The position numbers and the translations under genes were made by a program. The notes beneath the pieces are model-generated. The model was not told where the DNA came from, did not search any database, and saw only the letters and a program-made list of their open reading frames with translations. 64,000 bases of DNA from Protula sp. h YS-2021 (Eukaryota > Annelida > Polychaeta > Sabellida > Serpulidae): assembly GCA_949752745.1 (NCBI GenBank), contig OX457027.1, positions 11,358,982 through 11,422,981 of the forward strand. Reading direction: 5' to 3'. This document shows positions 13,309 to 22,967 of the stretch, piece after piece. Within the stretch, counting starts at the first letter, position 1; each line of letters begins with the position of its first letter.

Positions 13309-14414
13309 GTAAGTGTTTATTGAAACTTTATAAATAAAAAGTGAACTTTAGTTATTTGCAAACAAACTTTGTAAACAAACTTTGTAAACAAACTTTGTAA
13401 ACAAATTTAGTTATTTGCATAATTGAAACTTTGTAAACAAACTTTGTAAACAAACTGTGTAAACAAACTTTAGTTATTTGCATAATTGATACTTTGTAAA
13501 CAAACTTTGTAAACAAACTGTGTAAACAAACTTTATAAATAAAATTTGTAAACAAACTTTGTAAACAAAATTTGTAAACAAACTTTGTAAACAAACTTTG
13601 TAAACAAACTTTATAAACAAAATTTGTAAACAAACTTTATAAACAAAATTTATAAGCAAACTTTGTAAACAAACTTGACTTATTTACATAATTGAAAATT
13701 TGTAAACAAACTTTGTAAACAAACTTTGTAAACAAACTTTGTAAACAAACTTTGATTATTTGCTTAATTGAAACTTTGTAAAACAATACCTTTCGTTATA
13801 CTTGGTCGATTTATATGAAAATTTCACTGTTTGATTCAGTTTTATGTAAACTTTTGTTATAAAGTAGTCATAGGCTATTTGCGCAGCTGGCTGTATGCAT
13901 TTTTACCGCCATTTTAACTTAAAAGTGACATAACTTTTGTTATACTTAACCAATTTGTATGAAAATTTCACCATTTGATTCAGTTTTATGTAAAGTTTTA
14001 ACATGATCATAGGCTATTTGCGCAGCTGGCTGTATGCATTTTTACCGCCATTTTAACTTAAAATTGTGATAGTTTTCGTTATAGTTGACTGAAAATTTCA
14101 CCATTACAGTGCTTCTTCGCGGATGAATACCATTTGGCAGACCATTTAACTTCACCGCTAGATGTCTCTGCTGTGCAGCAGTACAACTGTAAGTGAAACA
14201 TTCATATACACAAGTAAAATTCTGCTGAGTCAGCAATTTTAACAATTTTGAGCAAGTTTGAAAAGTTACACACCATATTTTGATTACATGGAAGTAGCAT
14301 AAAAGCATGAGTGAAACATGTCAACTAGTCAACTAGTGATACATTCTGCTGAGTTAACACACCATTGAAGTGGTATAAAAGGAAGAGTGAAACGTATATT
14401 TTACTTCATTTCAG
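13309..14414 (+). other. Candidate polB intron with 13-bp minisatellite
   Basis: GT-AG bounded. Positions 13340-13780 hold about 30 copies of ACTTTGTAAACAA and variants with CATAATTGA spacers. Two diverged copies of a roughly 140-bp block with CATTTTTACCGCCATTTTAACTTAAAA follow (13880-14060). From 14205 the sequence returns to TIR homology. The open minus-strand frames over the repeat (FTKFVYKVCLQSL pattern) are artefacts. Confidence 0.5.
14374..14389 (+). promoter_or_regulatory. TATA-containing promoter motif shared with the right end
   Basis: TATAAAAGGAAGAGTGA occurs here and in inverted orientation at about 28320-28336, upstream of the first leftward gene. The pair lies at matching places in the inverted ends, so one ancestral TIR promoter may drive both gene sets. 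The ATG at 14429 is about 55 nt downstream of this box. Confidence 0.6.
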
Positions 14415-17400
14415 TTCTAGCAACAACGATGGCAACAGTCTACTGTCATGAATGCGATGTGACATTTCCATCTCTGGAATTGTTCGTGACACACACATGC
14501 AAACCAGCTAGGATGAAACGTGCTCATGAAGAGCTTGTTGAGCAGATTGAAGCCAAGAGACAAAAGACGTTACAAGATGGTGTTGACAGACTTGATCCAG
14601 TCCTCTGCTGTAAATGCGCCAAGATATCTTCATCTTTGGATGCATTTGAGACACATGCATGTGCTGAGATGGAAAATGTGTCTCATGAAGAACAAAGAAA
14701 GAAAGAGACAGGACAAGTAGGCAGAGGCAGAAGAGTGAGTCTTGGTGAAAACGCGCAGGAAAGACGGTTTGAGCCTGAAGATGGATCGGATTTGCTACTT
14801 GAAATGCGACAACAAGAGAACCGGATTAAGAGACATTTGCTAGAGACGTTAAACCATGGCATGAAATGGTACATTGTGGTACATGCACGCTTCAAGAAAA
14901 TGACACTAAATGCTGAAGGCGTGATGGTAGAACAGGTGGATAATGCCTTCATCAGTAGTCCGACATATGCAGCATACAATCCAACGGATATTGAGAAAGA
15001 CTTACCAGAAGCCTATAAAGAATTGTTTACCAGGTTTGATGAACATGAGCGACAAGGCTCTGGTTGGGTGTTGGATAACATATTATTCATTGAAGTACAT
15101 ACAGCTACGTCAGCGCCTCTGGAAGCGAGCAGTTTTATCCCACTGCCGAAGAAAGTAAAGAATACATTAAGTGTGTTAAACATTCAGAATAAAGACAACA
15201 AGTGCTTCTTATGGTCTGTATTGGCTCACCTTCACCCCCATGAGAACAACTCACATCGCGTGAGTCATTACACACCATTTGAGAACGAATTGAAGGTAGA
15301 AGGCATGACATTTCCCACACCGATTACAGACATTCCAAAGTTTGAAAAGGAGAATGATGTGTCCATCAACGTGTTTGGATATGAACATGATGTAGTTGTT
15401 CCCATACAACTCAGTCGAAACACCAGCGCGAGAGAAATCAACTTGCTTTTGATTAGCAATGACAAGACAAGACATTACTGCCTCATCAAGAATTTCAGCA
15501 GACTGATGGCTTATCGATCAAACCATCAGCATGCAGCATTTTATTGTTTCAACTGTCTTCACGGGTTTAAGCGGCAAGATCTGTTAGACAAGCATCGTGA
15601 AGTGCGTGGCAAGCATGGCGCACAACGTTTATCATTCCCCAAGGAACCCTTCATCAAGTTCAAGAATGTAGCCAAACAACAGCGAGCGCCGTTTGTCATT
15701 TATGCAGACTTTGAATGTTTCACGAAAAAGCATGAAGGAGACAAGTATCAGCATCATCGTCCAAACAGCTTTGCCTATGTGGTTGTCAGCCAGTATGATA
15801 CACGTGCTCCAGTCGTATATCGAGGAGATAATGCTGTGAAAGTCTTTTTAGACCATATGGTGAATGAGCGTGATCGTATTGTGCATGGTTTACAACAGAA
15901 AAAGAAAATGGTGATGACTCATGAAGATGAAGAGCATTATAAGAACGCCACAGATTGTTACATTTGTCATGAGCCTCTAGGAGCAGATCATGTGAGAGAT
16001 CATGACCATATCAATGGCAAATACCGTGGAGCTGCACATAGTCAATGCAATTTACAATTTCGACTTCGAAAGGATCAGCAGGATGTTGAAGATTCTTTCA
16101 TCATTCCTGTGTTTTTCCACAATTTACGAGGCTATGACAGCCATTTGATCATGGAAGAAATTGGAAAGTTCAAAAACGAAACCATTACAGTCATTCCCAA
16201 CACCGTTGAGAAATATATTGCATTCACCATGAGCAATCTGAAATTTACAGACAGTTATCAGTTCATGAGTACTTCTCTACAGAAGTTGGTATCCAACCTG
16301 GCGGCAGAAGGGAAAGACAACTTTTATAACATGACGTCACACATTCACGATAGCGACCAACAAGAGTTACTGTTGAGAAAGGGAGTGTACCCTTATGATT
16401 ACGTGGATGAACCATCCAAGTTTGCTGAAACACAACTGCCGTCCAAGGACAAGTTTTACAGCCTGCTCAGTGAAGAAGACATTAGCGATGAGGATTATGC
16501 GCATGCGCAGAAGGTGTGGGAGACATTCCACTGTACTACATTTGGTGAATACCATGACTTGTACCTGAAATCAGATGTGTTGCTGCTGGCTGACGTGTTT
16601 GAAAACTTCCGTCACGTATGTCTCAACACGTATGAATTGGATCCAGCTCACTACTATACAGCGCCAGGACTGTCGTGGGATGCCATGTTGAAAGCGACAA
16701 AGGTGAAATTGGAATTGATCAACGACATTGACATGTACCAAATGATTGAACAAGGTCTACGGGGAGGAATATCTGTCATCACACACAAGTATGCGAAAGC
16801 AAATAACCCCTACGTAGCAGATTACGATCCCACGAAACCAACCAACTACTTGACGTACCTGGATGCAAACAACTTGTATGGCTGGGCCATGTCGCAAAGC
16901 ATGCCGGAAAGTGGATTTATGTGGGTGAGCGAGCCAGAATCCATTGACTTTATGGATGTGGATGAAGATGATGAGATTGGATACATTTTAGAAGTGGATT
17001 TGGAATACCCATATTCAATCCATGATCATCATAATCACTATCCAGTGGCTCCAGAACGGAAATGTGTGAAAGTGGGAGAATTGTCAAAACATAGTCAGAA
17101 GCTGCGGAAAGATCTAAACATGAAAGGTAAGCCTAGTGAAAAGCTCATTCCCAACTTGTGCGACAAGAAGAAATATGTGCTTCATTATAGAAATTTACAG
17201 CAATATGTCTCACTGGGATTGAAAGTCACGAAGGTGCATCGTGCCATCATGTTTGCACAGAGCAAATGGTTGGCAAAATACATCTCCTTAAACACGAAAA
17301 AGAGAAAGTTGGCCAAGAACTCGTTTGAGAAAGACTTTTTCAAACTGATGAACATTTCTGTGTTTGGCAAAACCATGGAAAATGTGAGAAAGCGCATAAA

Positions 17401-18103
17401 TGTGGAACTGGTTCACAAAGAAAAGCGGTTCAAGAAACTTGTGGCCAAACCTTCCTTCCACAAATTTAGAATTTTCAACGAAGATTTGACCGCGGTACAT
17501 TTGCGCAAAGTGGATCTGCTTCTGGATAAACCCATTCAAGTTGGTTTCACCATTCTCGACCTCAGCAAGGTGCTCATGTTCCACTTTCATTACAACTACA
17601 TCATGACCAAGTATCCCGACGCCAAGCTGTTGTTCAGCGACACCGACAGTCTATGTTATGACATAGAAACGGAAGATATCTACAAAGACATGCAGGAAGA
17701 TGCCGACTTGTTCGACACAAGTGACTATCCCCCAGATCATTTCCTGCATTCCAACATGAACAAGAAAGTGCTTGGGAAAATGAAAGATGAGACGGCGGGC
17801 ATTCCCATTGAAGAGTTTGTTGGACTTCGACCGAAAATGTATAGTATGATGTATGGTGGGAAAGAAAAACGTACGGCTAAAGGCATTACTCGCGCATGTC
17901 AAAGACGTATGAAACATCACCAGTATAGAGACAGTTTGTTCAACCAAACGCAAACGATAACCACAGGGCACATCATTCGAAGTCATGACCACCAGATCTT
18001 CTCGGAGAAGTTGAGGAAAGTGGCTCTCTCTCCCTTTGATGACAAGCGATATGTGATGAGTGATGGCTATTCCACTTTGGCGCATGGGCATTACAGTATA
18101 TAA
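14415..18103 (+). CDS. polB: Protein-primed family B DNA polymerase
   Basis: Replicates the element by protein priming. Two N-terminal zinc-finger-like units (YCHECDVTFPSLELFVTHTC; CCKCAKISSSLDAFETHAC) and a third (FYCFNCLHGF). Exonuclease motifs VIYADFECF (about residue 436 counted from 14387), FHNLRGYD (about 577) and YLKSDVLLLADVF (about 725). An HNH-like insert with DHDHINGKYRGAAH (about 535) is typical of Polinton enzymes. Polymerase motifs: YLDANNLYGWAMS (A, about 823), LMNISVFGKTMEN (B, about 984) and FSDTDSLCYD (C, about 1084). All catalytic acids are present and the frame is open to the TAA at 18103. Start is either the ATG at 14429 or the spliced exon at 13284. Confidence 0.96.
18093..18103 (+). 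promoter_or_regulatory. TATA-like box overlapping the polB stop
   Basis: GTATATAAGGGGG ends polB and lies about 60 nt before the next ATG (18159), suggesting the downstream gene has its own promoter. Confidence 0.45.
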
Positions 18104-18158
18104 GGGGGAGACACTTCAACTTTAGAGTCAGTTGAGGTGTGAACACTGAAGCGTCAAC

Positions 18159-18509
18159 ATGAATCGGAAAAGATCTGCAACAACGGATATGGATACTCTT
18201 GCTGATACAGTCAAAGACATGACTGTGAAACATCCTGACAATACCATCAAGAAATTAAAAGTGGAGATAGCACCAACACCACAGTCGTGGGATGGAATGC
18301 TTTCTCTAGGCAATGGAAAGTATATCAAGATTATGAAACAAAGTAATGAAGGTGTGATAAACATTCGCAAATACCTCAGAGATGAGGGGACTGGAAAAAA
18401 CCGTCCAACGAAAAAGGGTATCTTGCTGACAATACCTGAATGGAAAATGCTGAAGAAGCAGGTGAAAGAAGTGGATAAAAGGCTTCGTAGACAAGAAGGT
18501 GGCTCATAA
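18159..18509 (+). CDS. PC4-like single-stranded DNA-binding protein
   Basis: 116 residues. A basic N-terminus (NRKRS) precedes a region that reads like the PC4/p15 coactivator fold: strands in GNGKYIKIMKQSNEGVINIR, then KYLRDEGTGKNRPTKKGILL, then the strand-helix signature LTIPEWKMLKKQV. PC4-type proteins bind single-stranded DNA as dimers; here a role in element replication or late transcription is inferred. Directly downstream of polB on the same strand, and the first of a series of similar small proteins. Function is not proven. Confidence 0.7.
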   Translation: MNRKRSATTDMDTLADTVKDMTVKHPDNTIKKLKVEIAPTPQSWDGMLSLGNGKYIKIMKQSNEGVINIRKYLRDEGTGKNRPTKKGILLTIPEWKMLKKQVKEVDKRLRRQEGGS

Positions 18510-18565
18510 CAAGGTAACAATCATGAATGCACTCATGCTGAACGGTGGTGTTTACCTTACTGTCA

Positions 18566-18892
18566 ATGAGATATGAAGTGATACTAGATTCTAAGACAAG
18601 TTATCATCGGTTTAAACCTGAAGTGTGGAAAGACTTTAAAAACATACCACTTGAACCTGGGTTTAAACGTAGACTTGAAAATAAAGTGGAAGTGACGGTA
18701 GCTGAATATGATTCTAACATACGTGTAGAAATCTGTAGAAATCTTTTACAGGATTATCCAAAGGATTATAAGGGAGTTGTGCCAGATACACCATATACAG
18801 ATTTGATCCTCTTTGATATCAAGAACTGGCGCGCAGTCTTACGATTTCTAGAAGCGATACAACATCCACTCTTCACCATCTTGCGAGCATAA
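18566..18892 (+). CDS. Small PC4-like protein of unknown role
   Basis: ATG at 18566 (MRYEVILDS) is the first ATG in frame; the frame upstream opens with GTG only. 108 residues, ending HPLFTILRA. The C-terminal part YTDLILFDIKNWRAVLRFLEAI shows the same strand-then-helix pattern with a Trp as its neighbours, which suggests a diverged member of the same family. Not otherwise recognised. Confidence 0.6.
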   Translation: MRYEVILDSKTSYHRFKPEVWKDFKNIPLEPGFKRRLENKVEVTVAEYDSNIRVEICRNLLQDYPKDYKGVVPDTPYTDLILFDIKNWRAVLRFLEAIQHPLFTILRA

Positions 18893-18946
18893 AAACGTCT
18901 TTGCAGACAAGGAGACAGCTCATAGTTCATCTGACTGTTGAACGAG

Positions 18947-19288
18947 ATGGAAGACTTTTTAACGGAATATAAACCAATGACGCATGGATTCTCATATCTG
19001 AGAAACGAATATGATGACATTGTGCTAAGACATTTTGGACAGTATCTCGTCCTATCACTTGATGACCAATCCGTGTTGAAAGACCATCTAGAGAAGTTCA
19101 GGATACCTGGCTTTCTCCTAGCAGTCTCAAATGAATTAGAAGTGCGTGTGACTGAGAACGGTCTAGACGTGTTTGTACAATTTCGTCAGTATGACGAGCT
19201 TACAGAATGCTACGACTACATCACCCTCAACACAGTGGAATGGTACGCTCTGTTACAAGCATTGGATTGGAAAGAACCTAACGCTTGA
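18947..19288 (+). CDS. Small PC4-like protein; may continue into the next frame
   Basis: ATG at 18947 (MEDFLTEYKPM). 113 residues. Strands LEVRVTENGLDVFVQFRQYD and the signature YITLNTVEWYALLQAL fit the PC4-like pattern. A homologous segment survives in the fossil Polinton (31110-31442, minus), so it is an old Polinton gene. The frame stops at 19288, and a second domain continues in another frame. Confidence 0.7.
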   Translation: MEDFLTEYKPMTHGFSYLRNEYDDIVLRHFGQYLVLSLDDQSVLKDHLEKFRIPGFLLAVSNELEVRVTENGLDVFVQFRQYDELTECYDYITLNTVEWYALLQALDWKEPNA

Positions 19289-19289
19289 A

Positions 19290-19562
19290 TTCAAAGAGGG
19301 AGGAATACAACTCAAGCGGGGTACCAAATCCATTGAGCTGACACAACCTATGCGTGTGATGGACATTGACTTAGAAGAAGGATATGAACTGAAACTGTCT
19401 GAACATGAAACTGTGAAAGTGATAAAGTTTGGTGATGTGTGTTATGTGAGCTTTCATAGCATTTACAAACACGGGTATAATGTCTATGATACCTATATCA
19501 ATTTAGATTCTGATGAATGGCATGCATTGATGAATGTATTGAAAATAAAAGTTTGTAAATAG
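19290..19562 (+). CDS. PC4-like second domain, lacking its own clear start
   Basis: Reads LTLEFKEGGIQLKRGTK through KFGDVCYVSFHSIYKHG to the signature YINLDSDEWHALMNVL and stop. It has no nearby ATG with good context; the open frame extends left through shadow sequence to 19173. It most likely was joined to the preceding gene, as the leftward gene at 27786-27130 also carries two such units. A one-base frame change near 19250-19290 would link them: indel lesion, recoding or assembly error. Confidence 0.55.
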   Translation, partial: FKEGGIQLKRGTKSIELTQPMRVMDIDLEEGYELKLSEHETVKVIKFGDVCYVSFHSIYKHGYNVYDTYINLDSDEWHALMNVLKIKVCK

Positions 19563-19720
19563 TGTAAATAGCGTTTGTAGTTAAGAGTTTGTAAATAGTG
19601 TAAATAGACTTTGTAAATAAAAGTTTGTAAATAGAATTTGTAAATAGACTTTGTAAATAGTGTAAATAGTGTTTGTAGTTAAGAATTTGTAAATAAACGT
19701 ATGTACAACACAATAAACAA
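19560..19720 (+). terminator. Rightward 3' end: repeats and polyadenylation signals
   Basis: Short repeats of GTTTGTAAATAGTGTAAATAG, then AATAAA words near 19694 and 19711, suit the 3' end of the rightward transcripts. The leftward set has AAATAAAA on the minus strand at about 19742-19749 downstream of the protease stop, so transcripts end back to back. Confidence 0.5.
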
Positions 19721-19837
19721 GACTGTTTGAAAACTTGGTTTGTTTTATTTAACAACAACAACTTAACTAATATAACAACAACTTAACTAATATAACAACA
19801 ACTTAACTACAACTTAACTAATATAACAACAAAAACA

Positions 19838-20275
19838 TTAATAAAACAATGGTTTATAATGTCTATATACAAAATCCTTTACAATAAAATCACCATCCTT
19901 TCTTTTTAATATATTCACAATATCAAACATACTCTGACCTCGAGCTCTATGTAATATATAATATACACAATAAAAACCACATGATGATGATATTGGCGTT
20001 TGTAATGATATAGAATTATACATATAGTCATTTCTTAAAAATATGTCTAAACGATCATCGAGAGGGAATAGTCCATAAGAGTCAAAATATTCCACAGGGT
20101 CTTTATCATAATACACTGCCACCCAATGTTCTCCTGGTTCATCTTGATCGTCTGTGTTGATCACATAGGCGCCGCGTTGTAAAGACGGTAACTGATCCAT
20201 GGCAAACACGCCTTGAAACAAGTCTTTGGTCATGACATCACGACTCAATATGGCATCAATCTGCTTCGTGTTCAT
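19838..20275 (-). CDS. Adenain-type maturation cysteine protease
   Basis: 145 residues. Cleaves capsid or core precursors during virion maturation in related adenoviruses and Polintons. Catalytic His50 in GEHWVAVYYD, Asp65 in EYFDSYG, Gln92 in SLQTPISSSCG and Cys99 in SSCGFYCVYYI are all present and in the right order. The ATG overlaps the stop of the major capsid gene (ATGA), showing co-transcription. Length is somewhat short but the fold elements are complete. Looks intact. Confidence 0.93.
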   Translation of the reverse strand: MNTKQIDAILSRDVMTKDLFQGVFAMDQLPSLQRGAYVINTDDQDEPGEHWVAVYYDKDPVEYFDSYGLFPLDDRLDIFLRNDYMYNSISLQTPISSSCGFYCVYYILHRARGQSMFDIVNILKRKDGDFIVKDFVYRHYKPLFY

Positions 20276-21645
20276 GACTGGTAGTCGAATTGGATGCTGC
20301 GATTTGCACTGATCTCAATAATGTTGTCAAATTCAGCATAGACAATGACATTGATGGTAGGTTGCAAAGCCGTAGCAAAGTTCATTTCTAGCCGCAAATT
20401 CCCATGCTTGATCAGGGGGAAATGATCATCGCCATCATAATCCGGTGTTAAGTCAAACGAAAATAAAGCATAACCTCTAGGCCAATCTTCCCGTTTCATA
20501 ATGGAACTTTTCTCACCATTCAATCGATCAAACGATTTGTAAAGCGTTTCAAAAGCGTCCAGGTATTTGTTCTGTGTAATGTCAAGCTTGAGAGGTTTGG
20601 ATAGAACTGGTTCACCATCCGTGTACAGTTGCATATAGTCCAGATCAAAATGTTTGAAATCATATGGATTCCTCAATACTGATCCACCAAAAGCTTCATT
20701 ATGAACCAGACCAATGACAATACGATTTGGTAATTGACCCAAAAAGATGTTATCTTTCACAAAAGACTGAAATCCTGCTGAAATAGCTAAGACTTTACAT
20801 TCTTTTCTAGTGATGATGATCTTGGCAGGACTTTTCATCAATGCATCTGTGTGTCCTAACTGAATACCTGGACTCACCCTCACTTTGCGAATGGTTAAAA
20901 ATGCCTCTTTCACTTCTACCTTATAGGTATTATCTGCAGCCATCAATACATAGTCATCTTTTTGTCTATGGAAACGCAATTTCAAACTGATGCCATTCGG
21001 AAGATAACGATCCTGCTCAAACAAATCTATCCTTAAACCACCTGCGAGCATAACATCGCGGCTAAGACGAGTATGCAAATAACGATGATGTAAGCCATTA
21101 TTGCCTTGCTCAGCCAAGTCACCACCGTCGGCATTGACATGAAACCCGGATACATATTGTTCATGATTAGGTCTTTTCACCTCATGGCTATTCATTGACC
21201 CAGCAGTATCCTTGTACATGAGACGCATAGAGCGCTCAGAATGCAGACTTTCTTCCGAGTCATGGATGAGATGAGAGATAATGCTGGTATAACCATGAGT
21301 ATTGTTACTATGCGAAACCAAACGATCATTCAGAAACAATTCAATATTAGACCATAACCCATTAAACACATCATTGATGCAAGAGACATTATCATCTGCG
21401 CCACACTCTGTTCCATCGGCCTTTAGAATGCGACATACAATATGAAGTTTGCTGTTCTTTAAATCCAGATATTCTTCTATACTCGCAGGAATGTAGAATT
21501 CTATTGGAGCGCCTTCTCTAATGCTTGTAAGTGGTTGATAGTCAACATTATAACTTTTCTCTACAGCAGTTTGCGTTGGTGGTACGTGAAACCATTCCAA
21601 TGGAGAAAGACTACATTCACACGAATGATTATGAATGAGAGACAT
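20272..21645 (-). CDS. Major capsid protein, double jelly-roll
   Basis: 457 residues, open throughout. N-terminal region EFYIPASIEEYLDLKNSKLH and WSNIELFLNDRLVS match the typical Polinton major capsid start (a first jelly roll with a tip loop containing HGYTSIISHLIHDSE). The second half contains FQSFVKDNIFLGQLPNRIVI and ends with YAEFDNIIEISANRSIQFDY, a signature also seen in the fossil copy at 30385-30862. It would form the hexons of an icosahedral particle. Sits between the pX-like gene (4 nt away) and the protease (ATGA overlap). Confidence 0.93.
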   Translation of the reverse strand: MSLIHNHSCECSLSPLEWFHVPPTQTAVEKSYNVDYQPLTSIREGAPIEFYIPASIEEYLDLKNSKLHIVCRILKADGTECGADDNVSCINDVFNGLWSNIELFLNDRLVSHSNNTHGYTSIISHLIHDSEESLHSERSMRLMYKDTAGSMNSHEVKRPNHEQYVSGFHVNADGGDLAEQGNNGLHHRYLHTRLSRDVMLAGGLRIDLFEQDRYLPNGISLKLRFHRQKDDYVLMAADNTYKVEVKEAFLTIRKVRVSPGIQLGHTDALMKSPAKIIITRKECKVLAISAGFQSFVKDNIFLGQLPNRIVIGLVHNEAFGGSVLRNPYDFKHFDLDYMQLYTDGEPVLSKPLKLDITQNKYLDAFETLYKSFDRLNGEKSSIMKREDWPRGYALFSFDLTPDYDGDDHFPLIKHGNLRLEMNFATALQPTINVIVYAEFDNIIEISANRSIQFDYQS

Positions 21646-21649
21646 GATT

Positions 21650-21991
21650 TCAAAAGATATCTTTGCGATATTTTGATGTTATCCGTCTGGCTGTTTTTCG
21701 TCTTCTGGCACGTTTCGTCGGTTGCACACGCTTTTGTTCTCCAAACACACGTTCTGCTACTCGACCCGTCACATCTTTCGCGACATTCTTTGCAGCCTTC
21801 TTAAGATGTGGCGCAACGATCTTAGCCCCAGCCTTAAGTAGTGGAATAGCTTTGCGAGCCAATGATCCCAGTATTGAACCAATACCATCGCCATATTGGA
21901 TTCGCGCTCCTTTGAATCCTGGTAATTCCCCGCCCACTTGACGAAGAAAATGGTTGCGATATGCCGACGGATCGTGTGTATAAGCTTTCAT
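21650..21991 (-). CDS. Basic pX/VI-like virion protein
   Basis: 113 residues. Gly-rich amphipathic stretch GDGIGSILGSLARKAIPLLK followed by an Ala/Lys helix and a very basic tail (TKRARRRKTARRITSKYRK). This resembles adenovirus core or membrane-lytic peptides reported in Polinton and adintovirus genomes. Likely condenses DNA or breaches membranes; this is inferred from composition. Its ATG overlaps the downstream stop of the minor capsid frame (ATGA). Confidence 0.75.
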   Translation of the reverse strand: MKAYTHDPSAYRNHFLRQVGGELPGFKGARIQYGDGIGSILGSLARKAIPLLKAGAKIVAPHLKKAAKNVAKDVTGRVAERVFGEQKRVQPTKRARRRKTARRITSKYRKDIF

Positions 21992-22746
21992 AATGCTTTT
22001 GGTCGAAAATGAAGTTTACAGATCACCTTTCCAGTTTGAAATGGAACATTATGGCCTGTGTCGTCCTTAATATTCATTTCTATCATGTCAAATTTGGATG
22101 TGTTTACAGGAACATAATGCGGTTCGCCGTACGTTTTCATGATAATGTCGCCATCATGACCTTGTATGCCAACAGAACGTAGTTAGGGAACATAATAATC
22201 ACCAACAACTTGTGGTTCACAAATGCTACAATACACATACAGTGTATAAAATCCCTGTTTCACATCCGCTTTATGTTCAGCTGTACATGTTTCAGTATAC
22301 CATTGATCTGGGATAAATCCTAAAATCTCAGCTAATCCAGTGGAAAAGGACACTTCATAACCATAATCGAGAAATAGAAACACACGTCGTCTAATCTTAT
22401 CATACTTTATTCGAATAGCTTCTGTAAGTTTCAGAGCATTAGTCGCTTCTTCATTGACTGCCTCACATAGTTCTTGTATGGTTCTATAGTACCCATAAGG
22501 AATATCGAGAGTGCTAAGAATAGGATCATCGAATAGTTCTTGTCGATACTGAATAGAGTAGTCCATGCCCTGTCTCATCGTTGTCCATGTATGTGGATAT
22601 TGAATTTCAGCTAAAGCCACTTCATATTTTCCATTCAGATAAATGGTTCGAGGCATACGAATTTGATAATTCGAAGCCTTGTTGTTGGGATAATAGGTCA
22701 TACTCGCATTGCTAGGCAAAGTGATGTAAAAGCTTGTCGACTCCAT
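21988..22746 (-). CDS. Minor capsid (penton) protein, interrupted by an in-frame TAA
   Basis: Opens SFYITLPSNASMTYYPNNKA and continues with KYEVALAEIQYPHTW, the typical start of Polinton single jelly-roll minor capsid proteins, which form the five-fold vertices. The frame stops at a TAA (22185-22183) after 187 residues. The same frame then runs on for 64 more codons with the expected C-terminal text (KFDMIEMNIKDDTG; GKVICKLHF). It ends in a TGA that overlaps the next gene's ATG. So the authentic gene spans the stop. The base context is TAA CTA; a nonsense mutation is likelier than readthrough. Confidence 0.88.
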
Positions 22747-22754
22747 GATGGGAA

Positions 22755-22967
22755 CTAAATGGTATAGGTGCGTTGACGTTGTCTATATACTTCACGATAG
22801 CGCGCGCCATTCGACCAAGTATGTAAATGATCTTTCACATCATGATGATGATCTACATGATCTATGACTTCTCCTTCACAACAAGCACTTGTACATCTTA
22901 TTTCTACAGGAATAGTTGTGTCTTGGCAACAACATAGCTCTTTCAGCCATGTTAAAAATTTTCCCAT
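22755..22967 (-). CDS. Small Cys-rich protein with MG-start, possibly lipidated
   Basis: 70 residues starting MGKFLTWLKELCCCQ. Met-Gly at the start and a nearby CCC cluster are compatible with N-myristoylation and palmitoylation, but this is not demonstrated. A His/Asp-rich middle (DHVDHHHDVKDHLH) and a second Cys cluster (TSACCEG) could bind metal. Starts 16 nt inside the upstream gene and ends 8 nt before the minor capsid ATG. Not recognised. Confidence 0.6.
   Translation of the reverse strand: MGKFLTWLKELCCCQDTTIPVEIRCTSACCEGEVIDHVDHHHDVKDHLHTWSNGARYREVYRQRQRTYTI

Noticed and set aside
13352..13659. FTKFVYKVCLQSL repeat frames
   Set aside because: Minus-strand translation of the 13-bp minisatellite in the candidate polB intron.
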